A stretch of DNA of 64,000 bases from UBA12202 sp002691725 (GCA_965660675.1 CBFIAU010000002.1:242814-306813); one strand, 5' to 3'; numbered from the stretch's first letter, positions 1 to 8,571 are shown. The notes: generated by a model not told the origin, from the letters alone. Made by a program: numbers and translations.

Positions 1-874
1 CAAAAATGAGGGCGGTTGCCTGAACGACCGGCACATCACGGAACTTGACGCCATCAACCATAAGCTGACCTAAGCCAGGGAAGACAAAAACAATCTCAAC
101 AATCACAACACCCGTAACCAAATACGCCAGATTAAGCGCAACAACATTGACAATTGGCGCGACGGCGTTTGGCAAGGCATGATGAACAATTATCCGTCGT
201 GGCTTAACCCCTTTGAGGTTAGCCATTTCAATGTAAGGTAGTGCCAAGACATTGATAATTGCCGCGCGGGTCATGCGCATCATATGCGCGGTAACAACCA
301 GCGTCAGAGTCACGGCCGGCAAGAAACAAAAATAGAGTTTTTCAACAAAGGGTGTGTTTGGATTAATATTTGCCATGGATGGAAAATAACCAGACAAGGC
401 AAAGAAATAAATCATCACATAACCAACAAAAAACTCAGGCATAGAAATCGCCGAAAGTGCTGTCGTATTTGAAATACGATCAAAAAAGCTGTTGCGGAAA
501 AGCGAGGCGATCATGCCAAGAATTAATGCTAATGGAACCGCAATACAGGCTGTATATAAGGTCAGGAAAAGCGTGTTTTGCAAGCGCGGCGCAATCAGAC
601 CAGAGATCGGTTTCTTGAGCGCCAGCGAATTACCAAAGTCACCCTGTAAAATACCGCCAAGCCAGTTAATATAACGGGTATAGGCTGGCAAATCCAAGCC
701 AAGCTCTTTCCGAATAGCAGCAACATTTTCAGGAGTCGCTTGTTGTCCCAGAATGGTTTCCGCTAAATCGCCTGGTAAGGCTTCAACAGATAGAAAGATC
801 AATAATGACAACAGCAATAAAGTTAATACACCTAACCCCAATCGCTTTATTATCATGGTAATGACTTTTGACAT
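1..874 (-). CDS. ABC transporter permease, DppB/OppB type (partial, runs off the window edge)
   Basis: Inner-membrane permease of a family-5 (peptide, opine or nickel type) ABC importer. Reading the minus strand from ATG at 872-874 gives an open frame to base 1, about 291 codons, so only the C-terminal end is missing. The N-terminus has a positively charged start and a first membrane helix, followed by the periplasmic segment typical of DppB. Further helices follow, and then the EAA-type cytoplasmic loop (IEMANLKGVKPRR...HALPNA) that contacts the ATPase. An AGAGG ribosome-binding site lies upstream. It follows the binding-protein gene at 1034-2692 on the same strand, separated by 159 bp holding a stem-loop. 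The rest of the operon (second permease, ATPases) presumably lies outside the window. Substrate cannot be told from the sequence. Confidence 0.88.
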   Translation of the reverse strand, partial: MSKVITMIIKRLGLGVLTLLLLSLLIFLSVEALPGDLAETILGQQATPENVAAIRKELGLDLPAYTRYINWLGGILQGDFGNSLALKKPISGLIAPRLQNTLFLTLYTACIAVPLALILGMIASLFRNSFFDRISNTTALSAISMPEFFVGYVMIYFFALSGYFPSMANINPNTPFVEKLYFCFLPAVTLTLVVTAHMMRMTRAAIINVLALPYIEMANLKGVKPRRIIVHHALPNAVAPIVNVVALNLAYLVTGVVIVEIVFVFPGLGQLMVDGVKFRDVPVVQATALIF

Positions 875-979
875 TAATTTTTTACCTCTTACGCGAAATG
901 CTGATCTTCATTCAGATTTGTAAAACTAAATGATTGTATAATTTTATGAGAGGATGTCAGGTTTTTCATCTTGGTAAAA

Positions 980-1004
980 GGAAAGCCAGATGAACTGGCT
1001 TTCC
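980..1004 (-). terminator. Stem-loop between binding-protein and permease genes
   Basis: A perfect 10-bp inverted repeat (GGAAAGCCAG / CTGGCTTTCC) with a 5-nt loop lies 30 bp after the stop of the binding-protein gene. On the minus strand it is followed by TTTTA. Such hairpins between the first and second genes of ABC importer operons commonly act as partial terminators or mRNA stabilisers, so the binding protein is made in excess. That role is inferred. Confidence 0.6.
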
Positions 1005-1033
1005 ATATTGATATGTTTTGCAAAAGGTTAACC

Positions 1034-2692
1034 CTATGCACTCCACCAACGGCGAGAACAAAGGTGACCATCAAGCTCCCAGTTATTAGCGACCTTACCT
1101 GGAACATTGATGCTAGTCCGGTATCCCATAATCTCACTAAGGAAGGCAGGAAGAATCAGGCCGCCATCAGTATGGACAATGCGCTGCATTTCAACATACA
1201 TGTCACGACGCTTGGCTTCATCTGTCTCAGCACGGGCTTCAACCAGAAGTTTGTCAAAGCCTGAGTTGTTCCAGTGGGTATCATTCCAATCAGCTTTTGA
1301 ATAATAAATCTGAGAGAACACCCAGTCTTCCGTAGGACGGCCACTCCAGTAGCAAGCTGACCAAGGCTTAACCATCCAGACGTTTGACCAATAGCCATCG
1401 TTAGGCTCACGCACAACTTCGATATCAACGCCTGCAGCTTTAGCTGATTCGCGCATCAATGCTCCGGCATCAACGGCGCCGGTGAAACCAGTGTCAGCGG
1501 CATGGAACTTAACCGAAAGGCTGCTCATACCGGCCTGCTTGAGGTAGTATTTTGCTTTTTCAGGATCATATTGACGCTGTGGTAGCTCATCAGTGGTTGC
1601 CCGGAAATAGTTAGCCGGACCAACAGGACTATCGTTACCAAGCTCACCATAACCGAAGAAAATCTTCTCGAGCAGTTCTTCACGGTCAACAATATGCTTC
1701 ATCGCGTTACGAACATTTTGATCTGTGTAAGGATCAACGTCGCAAAGCATTGGCATAGTGGCCTGCTTATTACCTGTTGAGATCAGAGTCTTCACATTAG
1801 CCATTGACTTAAGACGTGACGCTGTTTTCTGTGGAACGTTGTTAATTGCATCAACGGCACCAGTAGAAAGCGCTGCCAAACGAGCTGTTGGATCAGCAAT
1901 ACCAAGCGTTTCAATCTCATCAAAATAGGCTTCGTTGCCAGTATTGTAGTAATTGGCAAACTTTTTGGTCAATGTCCGAACGCCAGGCTCATGCTCTTCA
2001 AGCGTGTAAGCGCCAGCACCAACACCAGATTCCCAATCAATGTTACCATCGCCTTTAGATGGGCAGATGTTTAGGTGGTAATCTGACAACAGGATAGGCA
2101 AATCACCATTGCCTTCGTTCAGCTCAATGATAACGGCATCTTTACCGTCTTCTTTGATTGATGCGATACCTGACACAACGCCACTACCGCCTGAGCCATT
2201 GGCTTCGATCGTGTGATAGCGAATGGAATCAGCGATATCTGTTGAATCCATGGTCTTGCCATTATGGAACTCAACCCCTTTACGCAGATTAAACTTCCAT
2301 GTTTTGGCACCATTTGAAGGCTCCCAGCTCTCAGCAAGGTCACCACCAGCAGAACCATCAACATTAATCTTGGTCATGTTAGGACGCACCTGACCCATAG
2401 ATACGTTAATCATATAGGCATCTAAAATCTTGCCTGGATCGAGAACGTCACTTGTCGCGCCGCCTGTGATACCAATCCGCAGACGTCCGCCTTGCTTTGG
2501 GGTTGCGGCCTCAACTTCACTGACAACCGCGGTCGCGCCTGCCAATGAAACGCCAAGCGCCATTGAAGTGGCAACAAAGTCACGGCGGTTGATTTTGCCG
2601 GACATAAAGCTGGTCTGTAATGACTTCGCTTTTTGTTGGGTTTCTTTATCTGATACTTCCGTTGAAATATCATGCTTATCTGAATTACTCAT
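1034..2692 (-). CDS. ABC transporter substrate-binding protein, family 5, Tat-exported
   Basis: Periplasmic solute-binding protein of the SBP_bac_5 family (dipeptides, oligopeptides, opines), 552 aa, the usual length. The N-terminus has a twin-arginine signal: NRRDF at residues 35-39, a hydrophobic stretch to about residue 55 and a likely cleavage after residues 62-63 (VEAA). The long 34-residue n-region is typical of Tat substrates. The body shows the family pattern of a LAESWEPSNGAKTWKFNLR strand region, FHNGK and a later NVRNAMKHIVDRE helix. It is the first gene of an importer operon with the permease at 1-874. The ligand is not predictable from the sequence. Confidence 0.92.
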   Translation of the reverse strand: MSNSDKHDISTEVSDKETQQKAKSLQTSFMSGKINRRDFVATSMALGVSLAGATAVVSEVEAATPKQGGRLRIGITGGATSDVLDPGKILDAYMINVSMGQVRPNMTKINVDGSAGGDLAESWEPSNGAKTWKFNLRKGVEFHNGKTMDSTDIADSIRYHTIEANGSGGSGVVSGIASIKEDGKDAVIIELNEGNGDLPILLSDYHLNICPSKGDGNIDWESGVGAGAYTLEEHEPGVRTLTKKFANYYNTGNEAYFDEIETLGIADPTARLAALSTGAVDAINNVPQKTASRLKSMANVKTLISTGNKQATMPMLCDVDPYTDQNVRNAMKHIVDREELLEKIFFGYGELGNDSPVGPANYFRATTDELPQRQYDPEKAKYYLKQAGMSSLSVKFHAADTGFTGAVDAGALMRESAKAAGVDIEVVREPNDGYWSNVWMVKPWSACYWSGRPTEDWVFSQIYYSKADWNDTHWNNSGFDKLLVEARAETDEAKRRDMYVEMQRIVHTDGGLILPAFLSEIMGYRTSINVPGKVANNWELDGHLCSRRWWSA

Positions 2693-2772
2693 AGTTCCTC
2701 CGTTTAAGAATATATATAATGTTATTTTTATACGTTACGTTTTATTAAACAATGAGATGTCGCTGACGTAAA

Positions 2773-2790
2773 CATATTTTTTTAAATATG
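2773..2790. promoter_or_regulatory. AT-rich inverted repeat in the divergent promoter region
   Basis: CATATTT and AAATATG form perfect 7-bp arms around four T residues, in the 168-bp region between the divergent binding-protein gene and the tungstate-type permease gene. The flanks are very AT-rich, as expected of promoters. It could bind a regulator or be chance in AT-rich DNA. No other site was recognised here. Confidence 0.25.
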
Positions 2791-2860
2791 ACGGTATTTT
2801 AGTATTAATCGTTAAGATTATACATTTTAAACTGCGATATATTTAATTACAATACATGTC

Positions 2861-3547
2861 ATGGAAATCATTTATGCGATTATTGATGCCTTTGGTTTGT
2901 TGATTAGTGGCGACAAGGCGCTTTATGAAATTATTATTCTTTCGCTTCAGGTTAATCTCTTTGCTGTGGCGCTAGCAGCTTCAATCGGCTTCCCTCTGGG
3001 CGCTCTCCTCGCAACAACTCGATTTAGGGGGCGCGGGGCCATCATAACCATCATCAATACCTTGATGGGATTGCCGCCTGTTGTTGTTGGGCTGGTCGTA
3101 TATTTGATGATATCGCGATCAGGGCCTTTCGGTATTCTGGAGCTTTTATACACGCCGACAGCGATGATTATCGCACAGCTTATCTTGGTCACTCCAATTA
3201 TAACGGCCCTGACACGGCAGTCATTATCGCGGTTAAATGATGACTACCATTCGATGTTTTTCATGCTTGGCAAATCACCATGGGGGCGGATGCGAACCTT
3301 GATTTATGATGGCGGGATGGATTTAGTCACAGCGCTGCTGGCAGGCCTCGGCCGCGCCATGGCAGAAGTCGGGGCAGTGATGATTGTCGGCGGCAATATC
3401 AATCATTTCACCCGCGTCATGACAACCACAATTACCCTTGAAACGTCACGAGGAAATTTGTCGGCGGCATTGGCGCTAGGGGTAGTCTTGCTCATGTTAA
3501 CGTTAATCATAAATGCCCTAGTTGCGGTATTGAGCAGGGAGACGTGA
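2861..3547 (+). CDS. tupB: Tungstate-type ABC transporter permease (TupB-like)
   Basis: Inner-membrane permease, 228 aa, with about five to six membrane helices. The segment MGLPPVVVGLVVYLMISRSG near residues 68-87 is the hallmark of TupB/WtpB tungstate permeases and is followed by a conserved YTPTAMIIAQ block. An EAA-like loop (GRAMAEVGAVMIVGGN) sits in the last third. The stop overlaps the start of the ATPase gene by one base (TGATG), so the two are translationally coupled. TupB normally works with a periplasmic TupA, but no tupA is adjacent here. Tungstate rather than molybdate specificity is inferred from family resemblance. Confidence 0.85.
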   Translation: MEIIYAIIDAFGLLISGDKALYEIIILSLQVNLFAVALAASIGFPLGALLATTRFRGRGAIITIINTLMGLPPVVVGLVVYLMISRSGPFGILELLYTPTAMIIAQLILVTPIITALTRQSLSRLNDDYHSMFFMLGKSPWGRMRTLIYDGGMDLVTALLAGLGRAMAEVGAVMIVGGNINHFTRVMTTTITLETSRGNLSAALALGVVLLMLTLIINALVAVLSRET

Positions 3548-4272
3548 TGCAGAATAAGACAACATATTTGACCCTTAGAGGCGATGGGCTGGTGCTAATC
3601 CGTGATGGTAAGACGGTAGTGTCAGAGGCAGATATTACCGTGTCCTCTGGATTAATTACGGGACTGATTGGGGCAAATGGGTCTGGTAAAACTTCATTGG
3701 TCATGATGCTTGCCGGACTGATAAGGCCACACCAAGGCGGCGTTAATCTAACCGATCACAATGGCCAAGTGGCAAGCCGCAAACATATCGGGCTGATGAT
3801 GCAGAAACCCGTTATTATGCGGCGCAGTGTCTACCGCAATTGTGAGTATGTTCTGTCAGCATTAGACGTGCCAGCGGCGGCAAGGCAAGATCGGATCATG
3901 TCGGGGTTAGCCATAATGGAGCTTGAGCATTATGCCAACCAAGATGCCCGAACATTATCATCCGGTGAACAGCAAAGGCTGGCTTTGGCGCGGGTATTGA
4001 TGGCTGACCCGGGGGTGCTGTTATGTGATGAAGCCACCAGTAACCTTGATCCAAAATCAACTCGTATGATTGAGAATGTGATCATGGAGAAGGCAGCGTC
4101 TGGCTTGCCGGTATTATGGGTTACGCATAATCTGGCGCAACTGCGGCGGATGGCAGGGCAAGTGGTGTTTATGCATCAAGGCGCTATCCTGGCCAATCAA
4201 GACACGGATCAATTTTTCCACGCTCCATCATGTCATGAAGCATCAGAATATCTGGCTTATGAGAGAGTCTGA
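3547..4272 (+). CDS. tupC: Tungstate-type ABC transporter ATP-binding protein (TupC-like)
   Basis: ATPase partner of the preceding permease, 241 aa. Walker A (GANGSGKTS) is at residues 42-50, the Q-loop (MMQKP) near 84-88, the signature (LSSGEQQ) at 137-143, Walker B (VLLCDEA) at 157-163 and the switch histidine (VTHN) at about 194. An in-frame GTG lies just upstream at 3544, but the ATG at 3547 overlaps the tupB stop and is preferred. The short form without a C-terminal TOBE domain fits TupC. It converges with the stress-protein gene at 4289. Confidence 0.85.
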   Translation: MQNKTTYLTLRGDGLVLIRDGKTVVSEADITVSSGLITGLIGANGSGKTSLVMMLAGLIRPHQGGVNLTDHNGQVASRKHIGLMMQKPVIMRRSVYRNCEYVLSALDVPAAARQDRIMSGLAIMELEHYANQDARTLSSGEQQRLALARVLMADPGVLLCDEATSNLDPKSTRMIENVIMEKAASGLPVLWVTHNLAQLRRMAGQVVFMHQGAILANQDTDQFFHAPSCHEASEYLAYERV

Positions 4273-4288
4273 TCAGACCGCTTACAGG

Positions 4289-4807
4289 TTAGCTGACGTT
4301 ATCAATATCGTTGTCGCTAAGATGGCCGGGAACAATCGTGATCGGCACCCGACACTGTGAGACGCCACGTGATATCAAATAGGTGATTAAGGGGCCTGTA
4401 TTTTCATCGCGGGTATTGGCACCAAGCACCAGAATAGAAATTTCAGGCTCACTATTAATGAGATCAATGACTTCTGTTTTCGGGTCGCCCTCACGCAAAT
4501 GAACAATAGGATATTCGCCGGTTAGCTCATGCACCCATTCGCTGTTGGCGCGCAGCAGTTTTTCGGCTTCCTCACGGGCTTCTTCTACCATCAATTCGCC
4601 AACACCAATCCAGTGCTGAAACTCCGCTTGTCCGATACAGCGCAGTAATGCGACACGGCCATTGACGGAATTAGCGCGCTTACAAGCAAAATAAAGCGCT
4701 TGATGAAGCTCCTCGCTATCATCAACAACAACCAGAAAAACACGTCTCTTATCAGCCTGTTTTTTTACAGATTTTGTTTTAGCAATAGGTTTTTTGCGTG
4801 TTGTCAT
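4289..4807 (-). CDS. Universal stress protein family (UspA domain)
   Basis: A 172-aa protein with one Usp domain. After a lysine-rich tail of about 20 residues comes FLVVVDDSEE, the usual first strand with the nucleotide-contact aspartate. A VHLREGDPKTEVIDLI segment and an ILVLGANTRDE strand-loop follow; the family's G-2x-G-9x-G motif is only partly recognisable. ATP binding is therefore possible but not certain. It is the last gene of an apparent operon with the TIGR02186 and TSUP genes (2-bp gap upstream), hinting at a role under the same stress, perhaps sulfur-related. Confidence 0.85.
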   Translation of the reverse strand: MTTRKKPIAKTKSVKKQADKRRVFLVVVDDSEELHQALYFACKRANSVNGRVALLRCIGQAEFQHWIGVGELMVEEAREEAEKLLRANSEWVHELTGEYPIVHLREGDPKTEVIDLINSEPEISILVLGANTRDENTGPLITYLISRGVSQCRVPITIVPGHLSDNDIDNVS

Positions 4808-4809
4808 AA

Positions 4810-5577
4810 TTACCTTCTGAAGACTCTAGCGGCACCCCATCCCATGAATACTGCAAACAGAATAGCAAATATTCCATAGGCAGGGGAATATTTATGTGCA
4901 AACTCAAAAATATCAGCGCTCAAGCCAGATTTGCGGACGACGATGACGGAATTAGTCTCAGCTATTAATTCGCCTGACCGAAAATGCAGGATTCGTACTT
5001 GATAATTTCCCGGTAAAACATTGGCTGGCAAGCTAATGTTTGATCGAAAAAGAACCCCCTTGCGAATCGAAACATCGCTATTTTGATTCCACAAGTTCGA
5101 CTTTTCCATATTGCGGATTAACGCCGCTTGCCAATCCTCTAAAATACCTTCGGATATGGCGCTGTCCTCGGCTAAGGTGAAGGGAACATGGTTCAAGCCT
5201 AATTGCAATTCTTCTAACGACTTGCTTGAGGTAATGACATTTAGCGGCCGGGTTGAAGATATTTGATAAAAGCTGGGGATATTCGTGAGCGTGGCAGATT
5301 CGGTATTAATCCAGATGCCGCCAACGCGCGATTTAAGGCGTATGGCAATATCTCTCGCTGGGCCCTCAACAATAATCACAACATCATCACTGATTTCTCT
5401 ATCTATCGTGCCAAACAGAAGCAGACTAGCGCCATTAAAATCAGTCGATATCTGGACTTCCTTTTCATTCAGGTCAGCAACCAAAACGCTTGTCGCCATG
5501 GCCTGATGCGATAGGCTGCCAGCAAAACATAAACCCATCACGACAGCGACTAGTCTTGCAATTAAAGCCCTGATCAC
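4810..5577 (-). CDS. TIGR02186 family protein (Alph_Pro_TM), membrane-anchored
   Basis: 255-aa protein of a family found in alphaproteobacteria, usually beside a TSUP permease. It begins with a signal-like hydrophobic segment (residues 1-28, ending near QAMA), has a beta-rich extracytoplasmic domain and ends with one membrane helix near residues 232-250 (SPAYGIFAILFAVFMGWGAA) and a short basic tail. The start is GTG, overlapping the upstream stop by four bases (GTGA), so it is coupled to the TSUP gene. The function is unknown. A periplasmic partner of the exporter is a reasonable guess from the constant gene association. Confidence 0.85.
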   Translation of the reverse strand: MIRALIARLVAVVMGLCFAGSLSHQAMATSVLVADLNEKEVQISTDFNGASLLLFGTIDREISDDVVIIVEGPARDIAIRLKSRVGGIWINTESATLTNIPSFYQISSTRPLNVITSSKSLEELQLGLNHVPFTLAEDSAISEGILEDWQAALIRNMEKSNLWNQNSDVSIRKGVLFRSNISLPANVLPGNYQVRILHFRSGELIAETNSVIVVRKSGLSADIFEFAHKYSPAYGIFAILFAVFMGWGAARVFRR

Positions 5578-6488
5578 CGCAATATCTCCAATGAGAAGAA
5601 GTCTTCAGGGGTGATAACAACATCAGTGACTAGTTTTAAACATACCGCGAGAACGATTAAAGCGAGCAATCCGCGTAACTGCTCTCCTCGCAGAAGGGCG
5701 CCGATGCGTGTCCCGAACTGAGCGCCGATAACGCCGCCAATGAGCAATAATCCAGCCAACACAACATCAACCGTCTGGGTTTGAACAGACTGTAAGAATG
5801 TCACGTTTGCGGTAACGAATATGATCTGAAAAAGCGATGTGCCAACCACCACCGATGTCGGCATCCCCAGCAGATAAATCATGGCAGGAACCATGATAAA
5901 GCCGCCGCCAACACCCATAATTGCTGATAAAACACCAACAAAAGCACCAACCATGAATGGTAATAAGGCGCTAATGTAGAGTTTTGATTTGCGGAAACGA
6001 GTTTTGAATGGTAGCCCATGAAGCCATGTATGCTGATGCAGACGGCGGCGTTTCGCATTAGGCCGCCGCGACCGTAATATTGTCCGCATGCTCTCAAACA
6101 GCATCAAGGTGCCGATAATGCCAAGAAAGACAATAAAGCTGAGCTTAATGGCGAGATCAATCTGACCAAGTTCGCGCAATGCCGCGAAAATGGAGACGCC
6201 TATGGTTGAGCCCACGAGGCCGCCAGCTAACAGGATTAACCCCATTTTGATATCAACATTGCCGCGCCGCCAATGAGCAATGACGCCCGACACTGATGCG
6301 GCAACAATCTGATTAGCCTCGGTGCCGACAGCAACCGCCGCAGGAACACCAAGAAAGATCAGTAACGGAGTCATCAGGAAGCCGCCACCAACACCAAAAA
6401 TGCCGGATAGCAAACCAACCATGCCACCTAACCCAAGAATGACAAAGATGTTGATCGATATTTCAGCGATAGGGAGGTATATATACAT
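5574..6488 (-). CDS. Sulfite exporter TauE/SafE family (TSUP) permease
   Basis: 304-aa polytopic inner-membrane protein with the internal duplication of the TSUP family: a GLLSGIFGVGGGFLMTPLLI block near residues 24-43 and its repeat GVLSAIMGVGGGFIMVPAMI near 185-204. Members move sulfite, sulfonates or other sulfur anions. It leads a three-gene operon (TSUP, TIGR02186, Usp) on the minus strand. A perfect palindrome lies 24 bp upstream of its start and an ArsR-type gene follows, a layout seen for sulfur-responsive exporters of the BigR/SqrR type. The exact substrate is not deducible. Confidence 0.88.
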   Translation of the reverse strand: MYIYLPIAEISINIFVILGLGGMVGLLSGIFGVGGGFLMTPLLIFLGVPAAVAVGTEANQIVAASVSGVIAHWRRGNVDIKMGLILLAGGLVGSTIGVSIFAALRELGQIDLAIKLSFIVFLGIIGTLMLFESMRTILRSRRPNAKRRRLHQHTWLHGLPFKTRFRKSKLYISALLPFMVGAFVGVLSAIMGVGGGFIMVPAMIYLLGMPTSVVVGTSLFQIIFVTANVTFLQSVQTQTVDVVLAGLLLIGGVIGAQFGTRIGALLRGEQLRGLLALIVLAVCLKLVTDVVITPEDFFSLEILR

Positions 6489-6511
6489 AAACTGTCTTTA
6501 ATATCAGAAAC

Positions 6512-6535
6512 TTCATAATATCAAAATATTATGAA
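6512..6535. promoter_or_regulatory. Perfect palindrome upstream of the TSUP operon, candidate ArsR-family operator
   Basis: Arms TTCATAATAT and ATATTATGAA are perfect over 10 bp with a 4-nt centre, ending 24 bp before the TSUP start codon. The size and AT-rich composition fit dimeric winged-helix repressors of the ArsR family, one of which is encoded 0.2-0.6 kb further upstream. Binding by that regulator is inferred. Confidence 0.55.
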
Positions 6536-6583
6536 TCTTCAATACTAAAATTGCTCATTTATTGGTGCCTATGACCCATTTCA

Positions 6584-6612
6584 CACCCCTATGATGATCC
6601 ATCATAAGGGTG
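6584..6612. terminator. Stem-loop between the ArsR-type gene and the TSUP operon
   Basis: CACCCCTATGATG and CATCATAAGGGTG pair over 13 bp with one mismatch around a 3-nt loop. There is no good T-run on either side, so it is a weak terminator candidate for the ArsR gene or a processing hairpin. Confidence 0.35.
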
Positions 6613-6702
6613 TTTGAGGGAGGTGTTTCAGGGCGGTGTTTCAGGCACGATATTTTTGCAATATATCTGGTCTGTCTTATCTCAAAAGGTGAAGATATAT
6701 TG

Positions 6703-7100
6703 TCACTTATTGTGTTTCGATTTTAGCATAGGGTCATTTCTATATTTATCTGATAAGATCATGATGATGTCACGAACCGTATCATCATGAATAGAGTAAT
6801 AGACCATTTGTGAGTCACGTGGGGTTTCACAATTTTTGCCCGCCGTAATCTGCCAAGATGCTGTGAAAGCGAAGACTGGCTAAGCGATTTGACAAACTGC
6901 TCAAGTTCTTTGACGGTGCGTTCCTCGCCATCCATCAGATGACTAAGGATTTTCAATCGCTGACTATTGCTCATTGCTTTAAGTATAGTCGTCGCACGGC
7001 TACGATTATCAGAAGATGACTTGGTTGAGCGATTTGTGCTAGTGCGGCTAACCGTTTTATCACCAGAAGTGGATTTATTCTTTGAAGATTTTGCCCACAT
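6703..7100 (-). CDS. ArsR-family winged-helix regulator with an apparent frameshift
   Basis: The N-terminal 92 residues hold a low-complexity Ser/Thr/Arg tail (about 40 aa) and then a clear ArsR fold: AMSNSQRLKILSHLMDGE and a recognition helix in SLSQSSLSQHLGRLRRAKIV. As read, the frame then leaves the family and stops at 6759. One frame over, the sequence continues as RDSQMVYYSIHDDTVRDI, the expected ArsR wing and dimerisation helix, to a stop at 6703-6705. Adding one base at about 6820-6825 (between CCCC and ACGT on the minus strand) restores KPRRDSQ. So the gene is a recent frameshift mutant or contains a sequencing error. The cysteines used by BigR-type sulfur sensors are absent, so its signal is unknown. 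Confidence 0.75.
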
Positions 7101-7315
7101 TTGATTTGCTCCAATTCCATGTATATTTAGTTGTTGTCATTTGGTTGCTATTAAAGAATTGGCGCTATGGTTTTCTGATAATGCCAAAACCCATGGAACT
7201 GCATTTTAATTGATAGTTATTAACAAACCCTTAATGAGAAGCATTTTATGAAGAAAAAAATGAAACAGGCTGAAATCTATGTATTCTGAAGGCTCTTTTA
7301 GAGGGAAATCATGTC

Positions 7316-7948
7316 ATGATTGACAAAGCACCAACGCTTGAAGTGATGCGCGGCTGGGTGGCGAAACACCGCCAAAAGCAGACGCCTATTCAGCAATTTG
7401 ACATCAGTATTGATGTCAATGGGCAGTGGTTTCACGAAGGTAGCCCCATTCGCCGTGAAAAAATGGTGGCGCTATTTGCGTCTATCCTGACGCGGCTGGA
7501 TGACGGCCAGTTCGCGCTTGTCACGCCTGGCGAGATCGGAATTATCGCGGTTGCCGATGCGCCCTTTATCATCACCAAGATGGAGATTGTTGACCCAAAA
7601 GGTGATCCGGGTAATGATTCGGGGAAAATATCATGCAAAGATCGGGTTATTCAGCTTATGACGTTGCATGGTGATATCGTGACGTTGGATGCTGATCACC
7701 GCATTATCTTGCGCCAAAAGGATGGCAGTGAGAAACCCTATATCATCGTCCGAGGCGGCCTTGAGGCATTGATTAATCGAGCCGTCTATTATGAGCTTGT
7801 CGATGCCAGCGTTGAACATGATGGGCAAGTTGGGGTCTGGTCAGCAGGCTTGTTTCATCCCCTCTCTGATGAGCAATTATCTGATCAGCGATTATCTGAT
7901 GAGCGATTATCTGATGTATTATCGCCAGCATCAAATGATGACCTATGA
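7316..7948 (+). CDS. DUF1285 domain-containing protein
   Basis: 210 aa. The segment FDISIDVNGQWFHEGSPIRR (about residues 28-47), followed by MVALFASILTRLDDGQFALVTPGE and DAPFII, is the DUF1285 signature. The family is cytosolic, alpha/beta, of unproven function, and in alphaproteobacteria it nearly always precedes the CoA-pyrophosphatase and CCA-adding genes, as here. The C-terminus ends in a repetitive tail LSDEQLSDQRLSDERLSD made by a 15-bp tandem repeat, probably a disordered extension with no catalytic role. The stop overlaps the next start by four bases (ATGA). Confidence 0.88.
   Translation: MIDKAPTLEVMRGWVAKHRQKQTPIQQFDISIDVNGQWFHEGSPIRREKMVALFASILTRLDDGQFALVTPGEIGIIAVADAPFIITKMEIVDPKGDPGNDSGKISCKDRVIQLMTLHGDIVTLDADHRIILRQKDGSEKPYIIVRGGLEALINRAVYYELVDASVEHDGQVGVWSAGLFHPLSDEQLSDQRLSDERLSDVLSPASNDDL
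7871..7915 (+). repeat. 15-bp tandem repeat, 3 copies, in the DUF1285 gene tail
   Basis: Three head-to-tail units of the form SAGCRATTATCTGAT, differing at two positions, encode the repeated LSDE/Q tail. In-frame copy-number change would only lengthen or shorten the tail. Confidence 0.9.
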
Positions 7949-8571
7949 TCATGCCAGCTAACCCCCAAAACCATCAAAACCCGACCGCCTCACAAGCTCC
8001 GGTATCGCCTGAAGCATGGCGCAAGTTGATGACTGAAAGGGTGAACCCTACGCCTGAAAAAGCACCTGATGGATTAAGAGCGTCATCCGTTCTTGTGCCT
8101 GTGATTATTGATCATGAACGGCCCTATTTAATCCTGACAAAACGCACTGCCCATTTGCCGTCACATGCGGGGCAAATCTGTTTTCCGGGCGGCAAGATTG
8201 AGCAAGGGGAAGCTGTGCTGGACGCAGCCTTACGCGAAAGTCGTGAGGAGATTAGCCTAAGCCCTGACCTTGTTGAACCTTTAGGCTTCTTGCCTGGTGT
8301 TGTGGCGGCGGGAAAGTTTCATATCGCTCCTGTGTTGGGGTTGGTAAATCCAGATGTCGATTTGGTTGCTAATCCGGCTGAGGTTGAACGGATACTGCCG
8401 CTTCCTCTTGATATAGCGCTTGATCATCGCCATTTCCGAGAAGAGACTATAAGTAATCATGGTCAGTATTATAAAACATGGGTAATTGACCATCACGAAG
8501 AATATATCTGGGGGGCAACCGCCAGAATTATTGTTCAGTGGCATGCCGTACTAAACGGGGTGACGACTTAA
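7945..8571 (+). CDS. CoA pyrophosphatase, Nudix hydrolase (NudL-like)
   Basis: 208-aa Nudix enzyme expected to split coenzyme A into 3',5'-ADP and 4'-phosphopantetheine. The CoA-specific motif LTKRTAHLPSHAGQICFPGG spans residues 64-83 and runs into the Nudix box starting at GKIEQGE (83-89) with the REXXEE core RESREE at 97-102. The ATG overlaps the DUF1285 stop; a second in-frame ATG two codons later is an equally good start. It sits in the conserved DUF1285-Nudix-DUF6111-cca cluster. Confidence 0.9.
   Translation: MIMPANPQNHQNPTASQAPVSPEAWRKLMTERVNPTPEKAPDGLRASSVLVPVIIDHERPYLILTKRTAHLPSHAGQICFPGGKIEQGEAVLDAALRESREEISLSPDLVEPLGFLPGVVAAGKFHIAPVLGLVNPDVDLVANPAEVERILPLPLDIALDHRHFREETISNHGQYYKTWVIDHHEEYIWGATARIIVQWHAVLNGVTT

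Noticed and set aside
284..674. Small plus-strand frames at the window start
   Set aside because: They are antisense to the DppB-type permease, whose minus-strand reading is well supported.
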